Positions 25,201 through 36,713 of a stretch of 64,000 bases of DNA are shown piece after piece (position 1 is the first letter of the stretch; each line of letters opens with the position of its first letter). Below the pieces are notes generated by a model. That model made no database searches. It had not been told where the DNA came from and saw only the letters and a program-made list of their open reading frames with translations. A program made the translations under genes and the position numbers. Source of the stretch: Stratiolaelaps scimitus (lineage: Eukaryota; Arthropoda; Arachnida; Mesostigmata; Laelapidae). The stretch spans positions 3,906,001 to 3,970,000 of the forward strand of contig JABWDB010000021.1 of NCBI GenBank assembly GCA_019614645.1, written 5' to 3'.

Positions 25201-28200
25201 TCTCGCTTCCGGCTAGTTCCGGACCCGGCTCTAACTGGCTCGTCTCTCTCTCTGGGGAGTCAACACCTGTCTGTTATAAGCAACGCCCCTGAACAGGACA
25301 GATTTCCACTTCAGCGGGCACGTTGCATGGTTCTACAACACTTGCCAGCAGCAGGCCTTGAGTAATGGCGGAGACCACGAATGAGACGCTAGGGATAATT
25401 ATAGAAAGAGAAGTCAAGAGGTTATTAAGATCATTTAAACACATGTACGTGCTGAAGAGGTGGTGCAGCAATGAAAAATGTCAATGTGCACATTGAATAT
25501 ATGAAGGTCGCGGGATAGAGAGAAAGAGATTAAATAACTGATCAGTTCAAAAAAAAGGTAGCATTTGTTTATTTTCAAATAATTTAGTCAACTGATGAAG
25601 ATCAGACACCTACTGTATACCTTTCGTAAACCGAATCAAGCAATCCGAACACTATGTGACAATTCATTGATCTATCATTTTCAGCCTCATTTTTCTGTAA
25701 TCATGCGTTAACCAAATTTTGCAATCAAATTTAAAACGTAATTAATGTTTCTAAAATGATTTCAAACTATTTCACTTATCATTGTATTTCCGTGGGACAT
25801 TTGAAAGGGTGGTTATCTCGTTGAGTTGGTGGGGCGAAGGAGTATCACGAAGGATCCATGTTCTATATCCACTTTGCACAAAGGCAATGAAACTCCTCTT
25901 TTCGATATAACTGTCCAGCAGGTTAGAAGACGAAGGTGATGTCGCACGGGAGGTCGAGAGCAAAGTCGAGAACGAGTTGAATCATCTAACTGCATTTTGA
26001 ATTCTCTCTCCGTTCGTTCGGTGGTGGCCTATGCACGCACCAGTCACGCAGAAGTCATCGATTTCCCATATATTCCCGATAATTGTCGCGTATTACACTC
26101 GCGAAACGCTAAACAAGATCCGTGGCAAAATGTCCTGCCAAGCGTGAATTTTGTCTATTATTCGAGTTCAACGGAAGGACTGGCAGGCTTTCGATATAGA
26201 ACGGGCGCATTGCCTGGGCGACAGGTGACCTCAAGCCGTCGGAGCGGGATCGAAGAGGATTGTCGTCTCGCGAATTTTGCACTGCCATCCGTGAGTTTTA
26301 GAGATGTAGCGAACAAAGTTCAAGGAGAGAGGCGCACAGAGAGACCCAGAGCGAGAGCGAGAGGCACAGTGAACGTCTCTGGGTGTCAAAGGGTACAGAA
26401 GACGATATAGGTATAGTTTAAAGAAGAGGAAAAGACTCGTTTCACCAGCGGCCACGAATAGCAATGGACTCCTGGGCGGTCGGGCCCAGAATGTCAGCGA
26501 TATATGTAAGGGCTGGGAACGCCCTTGATGAAGTCATGACGTGCTCTGCCACATCACCTCACAGACAACGCATTTTAGCCTCAGGCTCTTCACTGACTGA
26601 AGTCAGCTCTGCTTCAAACACTTGATCCTAAGGCCATCACAGTCGAGCGCTGCTGCTGGGGCTAAAGCTGCAACAACCCCGGTCACCCCGTGCCCCCCCT
26701 CCATTCGCCTCGCTAATGTGTTTGATGTACGTGAAGTAACAGCCAAACTGCTTTGTCCATTTAGAGAACCTTCAACATTACCCGAATGACATGTCAATAG
26801 GTGTTTATGCAGATATTTTGGGTGGCCCATAATGTTGGTGCATTGAAATAATGATTGCGTTTAAGAATGTGAAACCGTAGTTATAGTAATTTATGCAAGG
26901 TGTCAAAGTCTTCTTGACTTCACTGTGTCATTCAAATCACGAGTCATAAACAAAAACTAATGCTGTGCTACAGTTCCACCTAATAATAGCAATGATACTG
27001 GTGATCATCATTGTAATTTTTGCTGTTGAACAAGCAATAAAGGCCGAAATCGGCTGAATATTCATAATACTACTGATTGACCACATGACGAATTATTTGT
27101 CAGTGAAGACGTTCAACAAAGATTATCGTGGTTGGTCCGAAGCGACTGACCTGATGAGCATAGTTCAAGTTCGCAAATGGTACCAATTGGATTGTATTTA
27201 CTTCAATGTTTCAAGGAGTTACCTATACGTTATTGATATAGAAACGTCTATCTTAAAATAAAAGACAACATTAATATATAATAAATATGGCCAGTACGAA
27301 TTCTCGTCTTTATTCAACAAAATATGCCTTTTTATGGGGCTTGATTCTCCAGGACTCTCCCCTTCTTGCCTGTACCCGGTGACACACTTACCTGCCATCT
27401 AATACACCACGTCTGCGGCTGAAAGACCTTAAGATCATGGTTTCGCCAGATTTAGAGTTGAATGAATATCTCATGTAAATTTGGAATCCGCCATATAAGT
27501 TACTAACATGTTGTTCTGTTGTTTCATTGTGAAGAAACAAGCCTGATTTCTATGTAAAACTGTACAAACGTTTAGCCATACCTAAACTTAACTATTGCTA
27601 CGAGGCGTGAAGTTCATATTTGCTTGAACATCATGAGACCGTTGAACAGAAACGAAATGAGACTCAGTGGTGGCGGATAAACGAACATATAACGACGTCT
27701 GTCTAAATAATGACGCCGCGCAAGTTTGTGTAACATTCATGACATTAATTTATGGAGCGCGAAGACGATTGTGATTACGATTGCTCGTACACAACACATG
27801 TGTATGATCTGTTCACTTTGAGAGTCGCTATACAGTTGAGACCATGTAAGCGTGTAGACGTATTTATATTAAGATGTGTCGTAATGTTGTTTAATTCTGC
27901 TGTATTAATATCTGTTGAAATACAGTTGTCAGTGTCGCTAGTTTCAGACATTCGCTTGTGAAAACTATTAATACAATGATTATTAGTGATCCATGTATAT
28001 TCGCTGACACCCATCATATATTGTAACATCGATCGTTAAGTAAAGCTTCATTTGAATTGAACTAAATAATTCTTAGTCATACTAACCAAAGTCATGAAAG
28101 ACAAATAAAATAGATTTCGATATATCTATCTGTATTTCCTCAATCTGCGATACGGTTCAGAAATGAGTTATTAAACGTATATTAATGAAATTGACCCATT

Positions 28201-28392
28201 CGAACGAACTACTCGTTGTGAGAGTATACAACTATTTATTCACGCTGGTCTACTATACTGGTGTCCGAAGCATGTACTAACGCTTGAAAATTTGTATAGA
28301 GACTATAAGAGAAAATAGTAGACCAGGAAACTCAAGTGCCCTGTTCACAAGGATCAATGGGCTTGTTGATCTCGTACTTGTTGTCCTCACAG
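22263..28392. other. Stretch with no supported gene; GC-rich block at 23.4-25.3 kb
   Basis: AT-rich flanks surround a GC-rich block (about 23400-25300) with CTG, GTT and GGC runs and open frames on both strands, none recognised. Such a block could be a promoter with untranslated first exon for a gene downstream on the plus strand, for example the neurotrophin, but nothing in it proves this. An open frame at 25997-26410 has no recognisable domain. Confidence 0.4.
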
Positions 28393-28647
28393 GCTTGCTT
28401 TGAGTGGACTAATGAAAACGACCGCTGAATACGAGCCTCGGTTCTCGAATTTATCGAAGAACAACACAACACAACGTGCTAAAGTTACTGCACCAACACA
28501 AGGTCCGCCAATGTTTGCTCCATATGACCTAGATATTAACCATGCAGAGCGACGGGGTCGACATAATTGCATGCAACAGCGTAAGCCGCGGTACAATTAC
28601 GAAGAAACGGATTTAAAGATAGGAAAAAATATTTGCAGTTCATACAG
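28393..28647 (+). CDS. Candidate symmetric internal exon, unknown protein
   Basis: A good acceptor (pyrimidine run ending TCCTCACAG at 28392) and a CAG/GTGC donor at 28648 bound 255 bases open in one frame. It enters and leaves in the same phase (one base in, two out), so it can be included or skipped without a shift. The roughly 84 residues are hydrophilic, with two N-glycosylation-like sites (NLS and NTT), a QGPPMFAPYDLD stretch and basic patches. It lies 6.5 kb upstream of the neurotrophin exons, but its phase does not fit directly onto the exon at 35141, so linking them would need another exon. Confidence 0.3.
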
Positions 28648-30364
28648 GTGCTATTTCAACTGTAAACCTACTTTCTCTTACCACTTGCTGTTACCATATG
28701 TATGATACGCAACTGCTTATTGTTACCTTTGCCGTGTCGTGTTTCTCTTTGATACTCCGTAAAATTGGGACCTAAAATAGACATTGGCTACTTCCACGTA
28801 TTTTAAACTACAAGGACGTGGATTTTGTCTCAGTTACGCTACTGTGCAACTACTGTGGTTCAGGGTTATCTACTAGGTCTGCCTCATGACGAGAAGACAT
28901 TTCCAAAGCACATCTCTAGTTTCACAATTGAGCACATTTCTAGTTTTTAACCCATTATGGAATGTTATAAACGTGTTCAGTAGAGGACGTGGCATAATAG
29001 CTATTTTATGTCAGAGATGGAGGGAGTCAATAAAATATATAATAGTGCTATTATATCAAGTAAGAATAACAGACCTCAGCCCTGCGCCACGCATCCCCTG
29101 GACGGTCAAAGTGGAAGGCTCTCGCTGTACCCTGGACGTCGGTAGCTCAAAACGTTTATAATAGTATCTGTGACAATGGCAGCCGTCTCCAAACACCCTC
29201 CGATTGAACTTGTTGAAGGGACGGCGCTCTTTTAAACGGTCCTTCTAAGTCTATCTGTGTACTTAAGAATGCTGCGACTTAGGGTATCTGTCCACTGGAT
29301 ACGTTTATCAGCACTTGGAAGGTCTGGAGTGAGGCATTTATCAAAACCATCTGTGGATGACTCCTGCCCCTCAAGGCCTCAGCGGGCATCGTCTCGTTGC
29401 CTTCAAGAGGCCACACACCGAGAAGCACTTGACAATGGCTCCGCAGGGTACCTGCTGATAGAATAGCTAGCGACTTCAGAGAGTATAGCACGTCGTTTGA
29501 TTGTAGCGTAACACGCATCTTGAAGATTTAGCCAAACTCCTCGGGAGATTTGAACTACATTTGTCAAGGCAGTACCCCAATTCTTGGGACAATATTGAGG
29601 CTTTGCACCACAAAATTTGAAGAACAATACAAACTCGTACATTTACCTGAGACATACTATATCCGAAGATTATTTACGAAGCTCCCTAGATAACACTAGA
29701 GTAAGGTAAATATTCAAGTGAATTACACCAACATCGTTATCCAGAAGGGGCTTTCCGCTTCACCTTCTTTCGTCTCGCTCTTACAAGCGACCTGCCTTCG
29801 GCATGGCATAGCTCGGATTTGCACAAAACATCCACGATAGCGAAGAATAATTTGTACGTTTTATTCTCCTCCTTCTGTAGTGCGGGAGGGTACATGAGCA
29901 TTTTTTAAAAGAACTCCATGAAATATATCAACCACTCGAGCCACAGCCAGTGTCGGAGTACATTGAGATAGTCAGGGTGAGCAGCTGGCTCGTTTTTCTG
30001 TTGCCGGGAAAAGCGCACAAATTATGAAAAGCAGGGCCGAAGAGAACGAGAGAGAGAGAGGGGGGAAGAGGATAAAGGAAGAAAATACTGTTAGTAAATA
30101 ATACACTTCTGTGGGACGGCCTCAAGGCGTTACAGAGGCTGGAAGGAATGAGGCCACCACTGAGAGAGTGGCGAGCATTCTGAGGACGACAGGTACAGTG
30201 ACGTTTTTAGAGGGCTTAAATGGCCCTGAAAATGATGGCGGGCAAAAACGATGAAGCGTGAATGGATCGATGAGTAGTTTGGATAAGCAACCAGTTGCCA
30301 AAAGTCCATGGGACACCTACCATTTGACACTAATTGCGCAGAGGAAATGCGATTAAGTTGTAAA

Positions 30365-30383
30365 CATATATATATATATATAA
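30365..30383. repeat. (TA)n microsatellite
   Basis: Short TA dinucleotide run. Confidence 0.9.
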
Positions 30384-33063
30384 TAGGTGGACTTTTATAT
30401 CCCAAATCGAGGCAACAAGACTTCATCTTAACAATGCCCCTATCGCTCACACCAGCGCTGCTAAAGAGCATAATATCCTGTTATATTCACATACGCAGTG
30501 TGATGTCTTAGTATGTCACGGACGACCCCTCTTGACACCAATGGACAACGCTGACGAGTTCCGACCAGCTGGTTACAAGGTTCTACTCCAGATCAGCGCA
30601 AGACGGATCCACTCCAGATCAGTCAAATGTCGATAGCAACGTCATCGACAGTTTGAGTAAAGGCCCCCTACGATTAGAAAAGTATGTACCTCGCCTGTGA
30701 TGCTTCGTCCTGCCAAGTCGCTAGTGGCTCGCCTAGCTTGAAAACGATTAGTCGTAAAATGTTGCTCAACCAACGGGAAAAGCGAATAGCACTCGTCTGA
30801 GCGCAAGGGAAACTCCTGTATACTACAGGCATAGGTGGCAAGGCATACTATACCCGAGGCAGCACTTTCCTCCGCTTCGAAATACTCTCGGTGCAAAACT
30901 CCAAACCAGCATGGTCGCCGCTTCTGCTGGCTTTGCCACCATCGGCAATGGTTCAATCTCGTGGTGGTTGAGCTCAGGGCTCTGTAGAGCTCCAGAACCA
31001 TGCGGTTGTGTGTTTCGCTTTGTGTCCCGGTCGCGGCACTACTTCAACTTCAATAAAGAACAGACATCCACATTAAAACATCGTTACTGCTGCCTCGCCT
31101 CGAGTAACGCCAGCCAACGAGATTGTTGGCTTCGTCGGCTGTCGTCCTCCGTCTTTTTCTCTCGCTCTGCCTTTCTCGTTCTCTATCTCACTTTGCCTTG
31201 AATGTGATTAATGTAGGGGACTTGTCGGTCGGCATAGCCGGATCGGGCCACTACCACCGCCAGCTCCGCCAACTCCCGCCGGAGGTCGACTTCAAGATGT
31301 TGGATGTTGTGTCTGCCCGCAAGGGTGTGTCCGTTAGACGGTCGCATAGACCCCTCCTTGCGACCCCTATGACCTCCTGTGTCTACGAAAACCACTGCTA
31401 GCGTTGTCAATGTACGTATGCTATCCAAACCAAAAAGGAATCAACTCGCAAGTTCAACGCGGCCAACAGACGATTTGCCTTTGGCCGAACTTGAGGCGAC
31501 GTCAGCCGATTAACCCGATTCCGCCATCGGGCCGTATCGCCCGTCCAACTGCTCTAGACGCCATTGCTATCAATTTGGCCCACTGACATTTGACCGGCTC
31601 GTTCACAATCGCGAACGAGGGCGAGCTAGAACAATCTATTTCAGGCATTATTTGGCAAGCGACATAGTGGAGACAGGGGCGAGCGAGTGTGGGAAGTTCG
31701 GGTAGTCCGCAATCAGAATCGACCTAAAACTTCGCTCGGAACAGAAACCACCGAACTGAACCACCCGGTTTATACCCGGTTTACTAAAATTGATTTGGTT
31801 TGGGATGGAGGGACGGCTGGTTAGAAAAGTCAGAGAGAGGCCCAAGAGCGCAATCGACGGATGCGACAAACCTCTTTTTTCCTTTGAAGTATGCGTGAGC
31901 CTACAAAATCTAGGGGCAACTCGACTAAGCCGATAGTCCCTTGAGCGAATGCAGTTATGTGGGAATGTTTACGTGATCACTTCGGTGTACGCATCACAGC
32001 ATATTCACATGGAGAATGGAACTAATCAAAATCAACAGAATGGATGTGTAGAATATGAAAAGCAAGAGTAGATTCGAGAAATCAAGCAACAATGATCTAC
32101 CTACATCAAGCTATAAAAAATATTTGTGCGAAAATAAACGTAGTAGCTAACTGTGATTAGTTATAATATACAAATAACAATAAAATAAATAAAGTTCTGG
32201 TCATGGAGGTGGTGGATTTTGATTAAAACAGCTATATGTATAGCATACAAGCACACAAAGGTTTGGAGACAATAGAACGCAATATAAACAAATAATAATG
32301 GTGCAATTTATATAGAATATTGTTAGTTCGTGGACGTCATACTATGACAGTTCCAGCTGTAGCCTAGTAAGGAGCAGAACTTCCGTCCACGTAAATCCGC
32401 ACCCAAAACGTCTGATTTGACTCATCGAAGGACAACAACAACAATAACACCACCACCACCAGTTGTAAATGCATACATTTCCTCTCTCAACTCCTGAAAC
32501 AATAATGGGGTTTCACTCGATGGTAGGCACGCCCATCCCCGCCAGAAGTTTCAAATTCTCCGTCCAGAACTTGCGCTTTGTCGTCTTCGCCGTGATGTTG
32601 ATCACTTCTTGAAGTTGATCGCGGACAACGTACAACGACAGACATGACCTGAACGGACGGGTTTTGGGTGTTGTTTTGGGTGTTCCATGTGCATCTACGG
32701 TTTCGACGGTGAAGTTGAACGCGAGCATCCCCCCTCTTGTCCCTCACATTCTGCTCCTCGAGCGGCGTCGGAAGAGACAGCGACAAGACACAACACACAT
32801 ACGATAACACTCGTCCACGTGAGGTTGTGGACGCTACCACGTCGCTAGCAGTCGCGGCGGCTGGATTCGATCTCTCTGCGGAGTCTCGACGACCGGCCAC
32901 CCGCCCATATTATGAGTGCCACTATTCATGCATTATTCATGGGCGCAACATCGGTTTGAGTTGAGTTTGGCGCTCAACTGTTTCGTCGAAACTGTGCCGA
33001 CCATCCTCGCATCGGTTCTTGTACCCGGCAAGATGGGATGAGCCGTAGAAAGAGAGAGGGAGA

Positions 33064-33065
<2 letters not shown>

Positions 33066-33099
<34 letters not shown>

Positions 33100-33116
33100 G
33101 AGAGAGAGAGAAAGAG
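33066..33116. repeat. (TA)n(GA)n compound microsatellite
   Basis: About 14 TA units followed directly by a GA run. Confidence 0.95.
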
Positions 33117-34007
33117 ATGGTATTCCCGTGGACGAGGTGGGGGCCCGTCTACTTTGTCGGCTGAAGGAGGACAACAAACTGTATGCGTCCATGTCGTCGG
33201 TAGGAGACAGACTACACAGTCGGCGCTGTCAGGCGCTGTATGTTGTTGAAGTTCGTGAATGAAAGATTGAAGATGGAGGCGAAGACAAGCGAGTCCGGAG
33301 TGGACTACAGAAATCGTGTGCTGAAGAAAGAACGAGCACTCGAATCTCGAATGTTTGCGTAGCCGTCACAGCAGCTAGTTTGTCTCCCTGTGGTGGGCTT
33401 CACGGAAGGTGGACGCCCCCTTCGCAGAAGGCGGAATCGTCTTCATCTATAGTGGCGTTGTCAGAAGCAGTTAGTCGTTCCGGATTGCAGGTGTGTGTGT
33501 AGGTCTGTGTAAATGCGATAGAGAAGCTATAAATGTGTAAGAAGAGGCGGTCCTAGCACGTCAGGTGCTTGCTCAACTTTAGACCTAAGAAACAAAGTTA
33601 GTTAGGAGCAAATATATATCTTCTCTCGCCTTTTAGTTTCATGCACCACCTCGTCATTCACCAATTGGCCGAACATTGTCCTAAACTTCAGTTCTACGAG
33701 CTCTGCAATTCTCTGATGGCATAATAAAAAAATTGCTAAAAATAAAAGATAATTTGCTATTTGACACAAAGGCGTGTACCCCAATTTAGACGAAGCTGTT
33801 CACAATAGAAACTCGGAAGTTTATTTTTTCATTGGTTGTTTCGAAAATAGCCTTCCCTAATTAGACCACCGCTTTTATCTTCTCATTACCTGCAATAGTC
33901 TATGTTACCGTCTAAGCAAGTTCACTTTTAGAAGTATAGACGGTCTCTTCGGAATCGAGAAAACCCTACCCACCCGAGTCAAATTTCGTCAAGAGTTCAA
34001 ATTGACC

Positions 34008-34045
34008 TCGAGGGAATTGAACCTGTGGCTCCCCCATCTGTGTAC
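34008..34045 (-). repeat. tRNA-like fragment (possible SINE head)
   Basis: On the minus strand the segment reads GGGGGAGCCACAGGTTCAAT followed by TCCCTCG, which resembles a tRNA T-arm with a pol III B box (GGTTCAATTCC). No complete cloverleaf was found, so a decayed tRNA-derived repeat is more likely than a working tRNA gene. Confidence 0.3.
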
Positions 34046-35140
34046 AGCCTTTATAAAGGCTTCACACAAGCAACACAGTGGTCAAATCACCGGCGATCAT
34101 GACCAAGGTAGGAGAGTGTTCGCTAGAAGTTCGACAAAATCGGACATCGGTGATACGGTGTGCGTCTTCAAATCGTGCTTGTGCACCTGTCTAAGCCGTC
34201 ACTACCATTTTTTTCTCGGTGGAAAGGCCAACAAATTTCCACTTCTGTGCGAACATGGCATTAAAGGTCGCTCGATACAGTGTGAAATTGTGCAACCTTC
34301 TATTTTTGTTGACACGTTTGTCGTTGTTACGTTCTTACTATATTAATTTATTCACTATTTTTCCCAACGTGCTTACTCAAGTTTTGTACTTGGTGAATCT
34401 AGCGATTTTCAAAATATCATCGGTCGCATGGAAGAGAAAGTTAGTACGCATTATTAACGTATCAATGTATTCGTCCTTAGTTAAGCCTTCTTTACGTGGC
34501 AGCGCTGCTCGCCGTGGCTTTAAGCCACAGGTCAACATCATATGATATAAACGCGGAGGTAAGTTGAAGTAACCCAATTGAAAATTGTATTAGTACAATC
34601 AATGTATTTATTATAAAATGTGACACAAGAGCTCTAGATAGCTGACATTATTAACCAATCATTAAGATGCGTGTGCTGCTGGAGTGAGTATTAAGCTAAT
34701 CCAAAGACGTATTGCTCAGTCCACAAATATTAACAGGAACAAAAGCGTAATATCCGGTCAGCTTCACTTATGTGGTAAACAAGCTTATAGAAGATTTCAT
34801 TTGGGGCTGATATTTAGTCAACACTTTGAAATACATGTATATACATCTGTGCGATCTATCAGTGCGATTGTTTGACAATTGTTCAATTGAAAAAGAGTGT
34901 AATCGCAAGTATTTTGACCACTCGCCCGAATCGTTCAAATATTTTTCGACCAGTTTTCACAAAAATTTAATCGAGAACTCTTCTCATTACATTTCAGTAT
35001 TGGTGGCTTGACCGACTGATTAACTAAGTCTCAGATAGACACCACATTGAAAACAATGATATTGTACATTTATATTTGCCCATCTGCCTAATATCTGCAT
35101 TTGTTATTTCTCGTGGTATATCTGCTTTGTTCCAATGAAG

Positions 35141-36633
35141 GAGACTACGATCGGCAAACGGAACCTAGATGAGCAATTAGCATCGGTTTATGAACGAGAT
35201 CTGGTGAATATGGAGCTCCCTGTCCGTAAGGGTCTTGTTCGCTTCGCTGTTGACAAGCCCCAGCTGAAAAGGTCGTCAAATGGGCTAAACACCAACCTCA
35301 ACCAGGTACATATCCGTCGTTATATTTTGTTTTCGATGTTATAAAGTACAGGAGCAAATCGACCGATTGATAACCACTGCGCGCCAATATATTCAAGGAG
35401 AGCCCGGTCGGTGAGTATGTTACGCTTAGAAAATACGTCTGTAGGAGATTCAAAAAGAATCTGGCAATTTGTTTAGCTTTTCTATTGTTAAGCTCTATAT
35501 TGATAAATACGAACTGAATGTAAGCGCTGATTGACGAATGCCAGTTCGTTCGAATACATCGTCGATTTCGTACAGTTGGTCCAGTTCCTTGTTTCTCGTT
35601 CTTCGACTGGATTTAGGGCAAGTCTGCCAACGGGCTAATGGGCTCCCAAGGTGGAAGTCTAACATCGTATGCTCTCGGCGGTGTCCGTAAACGCTCGGAG
35701 AGTTCGAAGCCTCGCGAGGTTTGCCCCAGCTTCTCCGATTGGGTCACCCGCACTGAGGCTGAAGATCCGTACGGCAACCGAGTGACGGTTCTGGAGCATG
35801 TGCCAATTAACGGCACCTTCGTTCGTCAGTACTTCTATGAAACATTCTGTCATGCCGCTGATTCGACTGAACAAAATCCTCGCCCACTCGACAAGAACCA
35901 GCACAAAGAATGCCTCGCCATCGACAAGGGAGTACGTAATGGCTTACTGCTTGAAAGTATATATATATATTCTATATATTGGTCTGCCTCAACAAATACC
36001 ATATGTTCGTCAGTTTACGTCGCCATTTTGTAAAATATAAAGCGAACGAGTGTGGGAGTTCACTTGGACCCTATCGCTAAAATATTTGATAGGAAATAAT
36101 TACTATACTCATACTAAATCTAAACTTTCTTAAAAAACTAAATGTCGTTGTAAAGTTTTCGTACACACTGCAGTTTCTTCAACGCCGATTGCATCAGATA
36201 GATGAATGTACTAACTATAATTTCAAAACATATTTAGCCGCGATACATTTGCACCATCATACGTATTATTTATTATTATCATAATGATTAATATTATTCT
36301 TGTTACTTGAACGAACTAATAGTCAAATCAGATGGTTAAATTTTCGTCCAACTTCAAATGGCTTGCACCGAGGCAAAATTAAAAATGAACTCCTGTCGTT
36401 TCAACTGACGTATCCACGCGATTGGCTTCATCAAACTTAACGGTTTTTGTGCTAACCTATTCCAGCAATGGAATTCTCGCTGCCGCGAAAACTACATCTG
36501 GACCTACGGTAAGGTGTTGAAAGATGACGGAAAAATCGGCTGGAGTGTCATAGCCATCCGGGGAGCCTGCTCCTGTGGTGTCAGCCGCAAAGGCCACCGC
36601 GTGGGCAACTACTTCGACGAGTTCGTCGAATAG
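35141..36633 (+). CDS. Neurotrophin (NGF family) precursor, 3' exons, complete mature domain
   Basis: Three exons are joined in phase 0: 35141-35305, 35617-35931 and 36466-36633 (stop TAG), with GTACAT, TTTAG, GTACGT and TTCCAG splice sites. They give 81 residues of propeptide, a dibasic cleavage site VRKR (35683-35694), then a 134-residue mature ligand. The mature part has the six cystine-knot cysteines (mature residues 10, 52, 73, 85, 114, 116) and the landmarks FSDWV, QYFYETFC, QWNSRC, DDGK and GACSCGVSRK, which line up with NGF/BDNF (VSVWV, QYFFETKC, HWNSYC, MDGK, ACVCVLSRK). Family role: secreted dimeric ligand of Trk and p75-type receptors. C3-C4 and C5-C6 spacings equal NGF's; C2-C3 is about 11 residues longer. 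The signal peptide and 5' propeptide are not located, so the start is the acceptor at 35139-35140, not an ATG. Confidence 0.9.
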
Positions 36634-36707
36634 ACGGTATTATATCCAACTCAAACAAGCACTCGAACGTGTAGCACTTACGACAACTGGCAGTCGTTGA
36701 TATTAAA

Positions 36708-36713
36708 AATAAA
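36708..36713 (+). terminator. Polyadenylation signal of the neurotrophin gene
   Basis: AATAAA 75 bases after the stop codon in an A-rich context; the nearest signal to the gene's end. Confidence 0.55.

Larger units (their letters stand above)
28648..35140. other. Stretch with no firmly supported gene upstream of the neurotrophin exons
   Basis: Contains GC-richer blocks at about 30900-31600 and 32400-33480, a TA/GA microsatellite (33066-33116), a tRNA-like fragment near 34008-34045 and scattered open frames. A minus-strand frame at 32513-32728 (71 codons) has a protein-like amphipathic C-terminal half (TTKRKFWTENLKLLAGMGVP) but no recognised family. The missing first exon or exons of the neurotrophin should lie here or further upstream; I could not place them. 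Confidence 0.4.

Noticed and set aside
34219..34545. Frame with an N-terminus reminiscent of a tetraspanin (ALKVARYSVKLCNLLFLL)
   Set aside because: The resemblance stops after the first helix; no CCG motif, large loop or further helices, and no donor site at the expected place.
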